DNA of 64,000 nucleotides from Candidatus Sacchlamyda saccharinae. GTDB taxonomy: Bacteria; Chlamydiota; Chlamydiia; Chlamydiales; Rhabdochlamydiaceae. How positions within the stretch are numbered: the stretch's first letter is position 1; every line of letters starts with the position of its first letter. Below, one piece after another: positions 63,882 to 64,000 of this stretch. Made by a program: the position numbers and the translations under genes. Where the stretch lies: the NCBI GenBank assembly GCA_030408505.1, contig JAUHQI010000004.1:1054001-1118000 (forward strand). Reading direction: 5' to 3'. A model generated the notes under the pieces. It did no database searches. It saw only the letters and a program-made list of their open reading frames with translations, and was not told where the DNA came from.

Positions 63882-64000
63882 GCACTTGCTCTCTTTTTTC
63901 TAAACAGATAAAGAAAGATACCTGCTTGCGCGATCAAATTCAAGCAAAGAGCGCATCTGGCCACTTGCCGGATTACATTATTACGCCTTTTGAGCAAGTT

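Overview
The window is bacterial and almost certainly chromosomal DNA of an environmental chlamydia (order Parachlamydiales in the broad sense; Waddlia- or Simkania-like, genus not resolvable by eye). The reasons are a plastid/Rickettsia-type ATP/ADP translocase, two major-outer-membrane-protein-like porins with a conserved Cys-rich N-terminus, a Cys-rich small envelope protein, and gene order shared with Chlamydia trachomatis. From memory, npt2 - pgsA - sohB/sppA - polA - coaE - rho follows CT495 to CT491, dnaB corresponds to CT497, and eno with rsbU corresponds to CT587/CT588. About 55-60 protein genes, two tRNAs, one wrecked insertion sequence and a palindromic repeat family are supported.

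Layout. 1-13.5 kb is a dense core region: the end of pgk, nucleotide translocase, DedA, a CDP-alcohol phosphatidyltransferase, a minus-strand MscS pair, sppA-polA-coaE-rho in overlapping array, then cydAB with a tiny Cys/His-rich lipoprotein. 13.5-18 kb has an OppA-like lipoprotein overlapping a secreted phosphatidylinositol-kinase-like protein, a phosphoribosyltransferase and a conserved hypothetical. 18-26 kb is an accessory, A+T-richer stretch: a small secreted peptide behind a 165-bp palindromic repeat, an ABC ATPase plus a permease fused to an M1 aminopeptidase, an IS5-type remnant with an IS3-type fragment inside it, tRNA-Ser(GCU) with a direct repeat of its 3' end, and a decayed divergent gene pair. 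26-31 kb has dnaB, a second repeat copy, a DMT transporter, and an intact inverted copy of the same divergent pair (lipoprotein plus CxxC protein), followed by a membrane-anchored kinase-fold protein.

31-46 kb is largely envelope and host-interface material: two MOMP-like porins, a 17-Cys small protein, an RsbU-type phosphatase, SpoU methyltransferase-rsgA-eno, two paralogous one-TM proteins, an inverse-autotransporter-like beta-barrel/beta-helix adhesin, a secreted lipase and small secreted Cys-rich proteins. 45-51.5 kb has tRNA-Arg(ACG) leading directly into a metallo-hydrolase and peroxiredoxin, then a PrmA-like methyltransferase, an MFS carrier, and GT34- and GT10-type glycosyltransferases. 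51.6-64 kb has PutA, an AbiEi/AbiEii toxin-antitoxin pair with a clear operator-promoter, a UvrD/PcrA helicase, and a minus-strand set containing a GT9-type glycosyltransferase, an HExxH membrane protein, a lipoprotein GT32-type glycosyltransferase and an anchored methyltransferase.

The most unusual signals are: (1) the divergent lipoprotein/CxxC-protein pair present as an inverted duplicate around dnaB, one copy decayed by two single-base slips; (2) the palindromic repeat family with an open frame through both full copies; (3) a tRNA whose 3' end abuts an AUG; (4) two different secreted or anchored kinase-fold proteins; and (5) several glycosyltransferases carrying export signals. Functions given for families come from motif recognition only; no database search was run.
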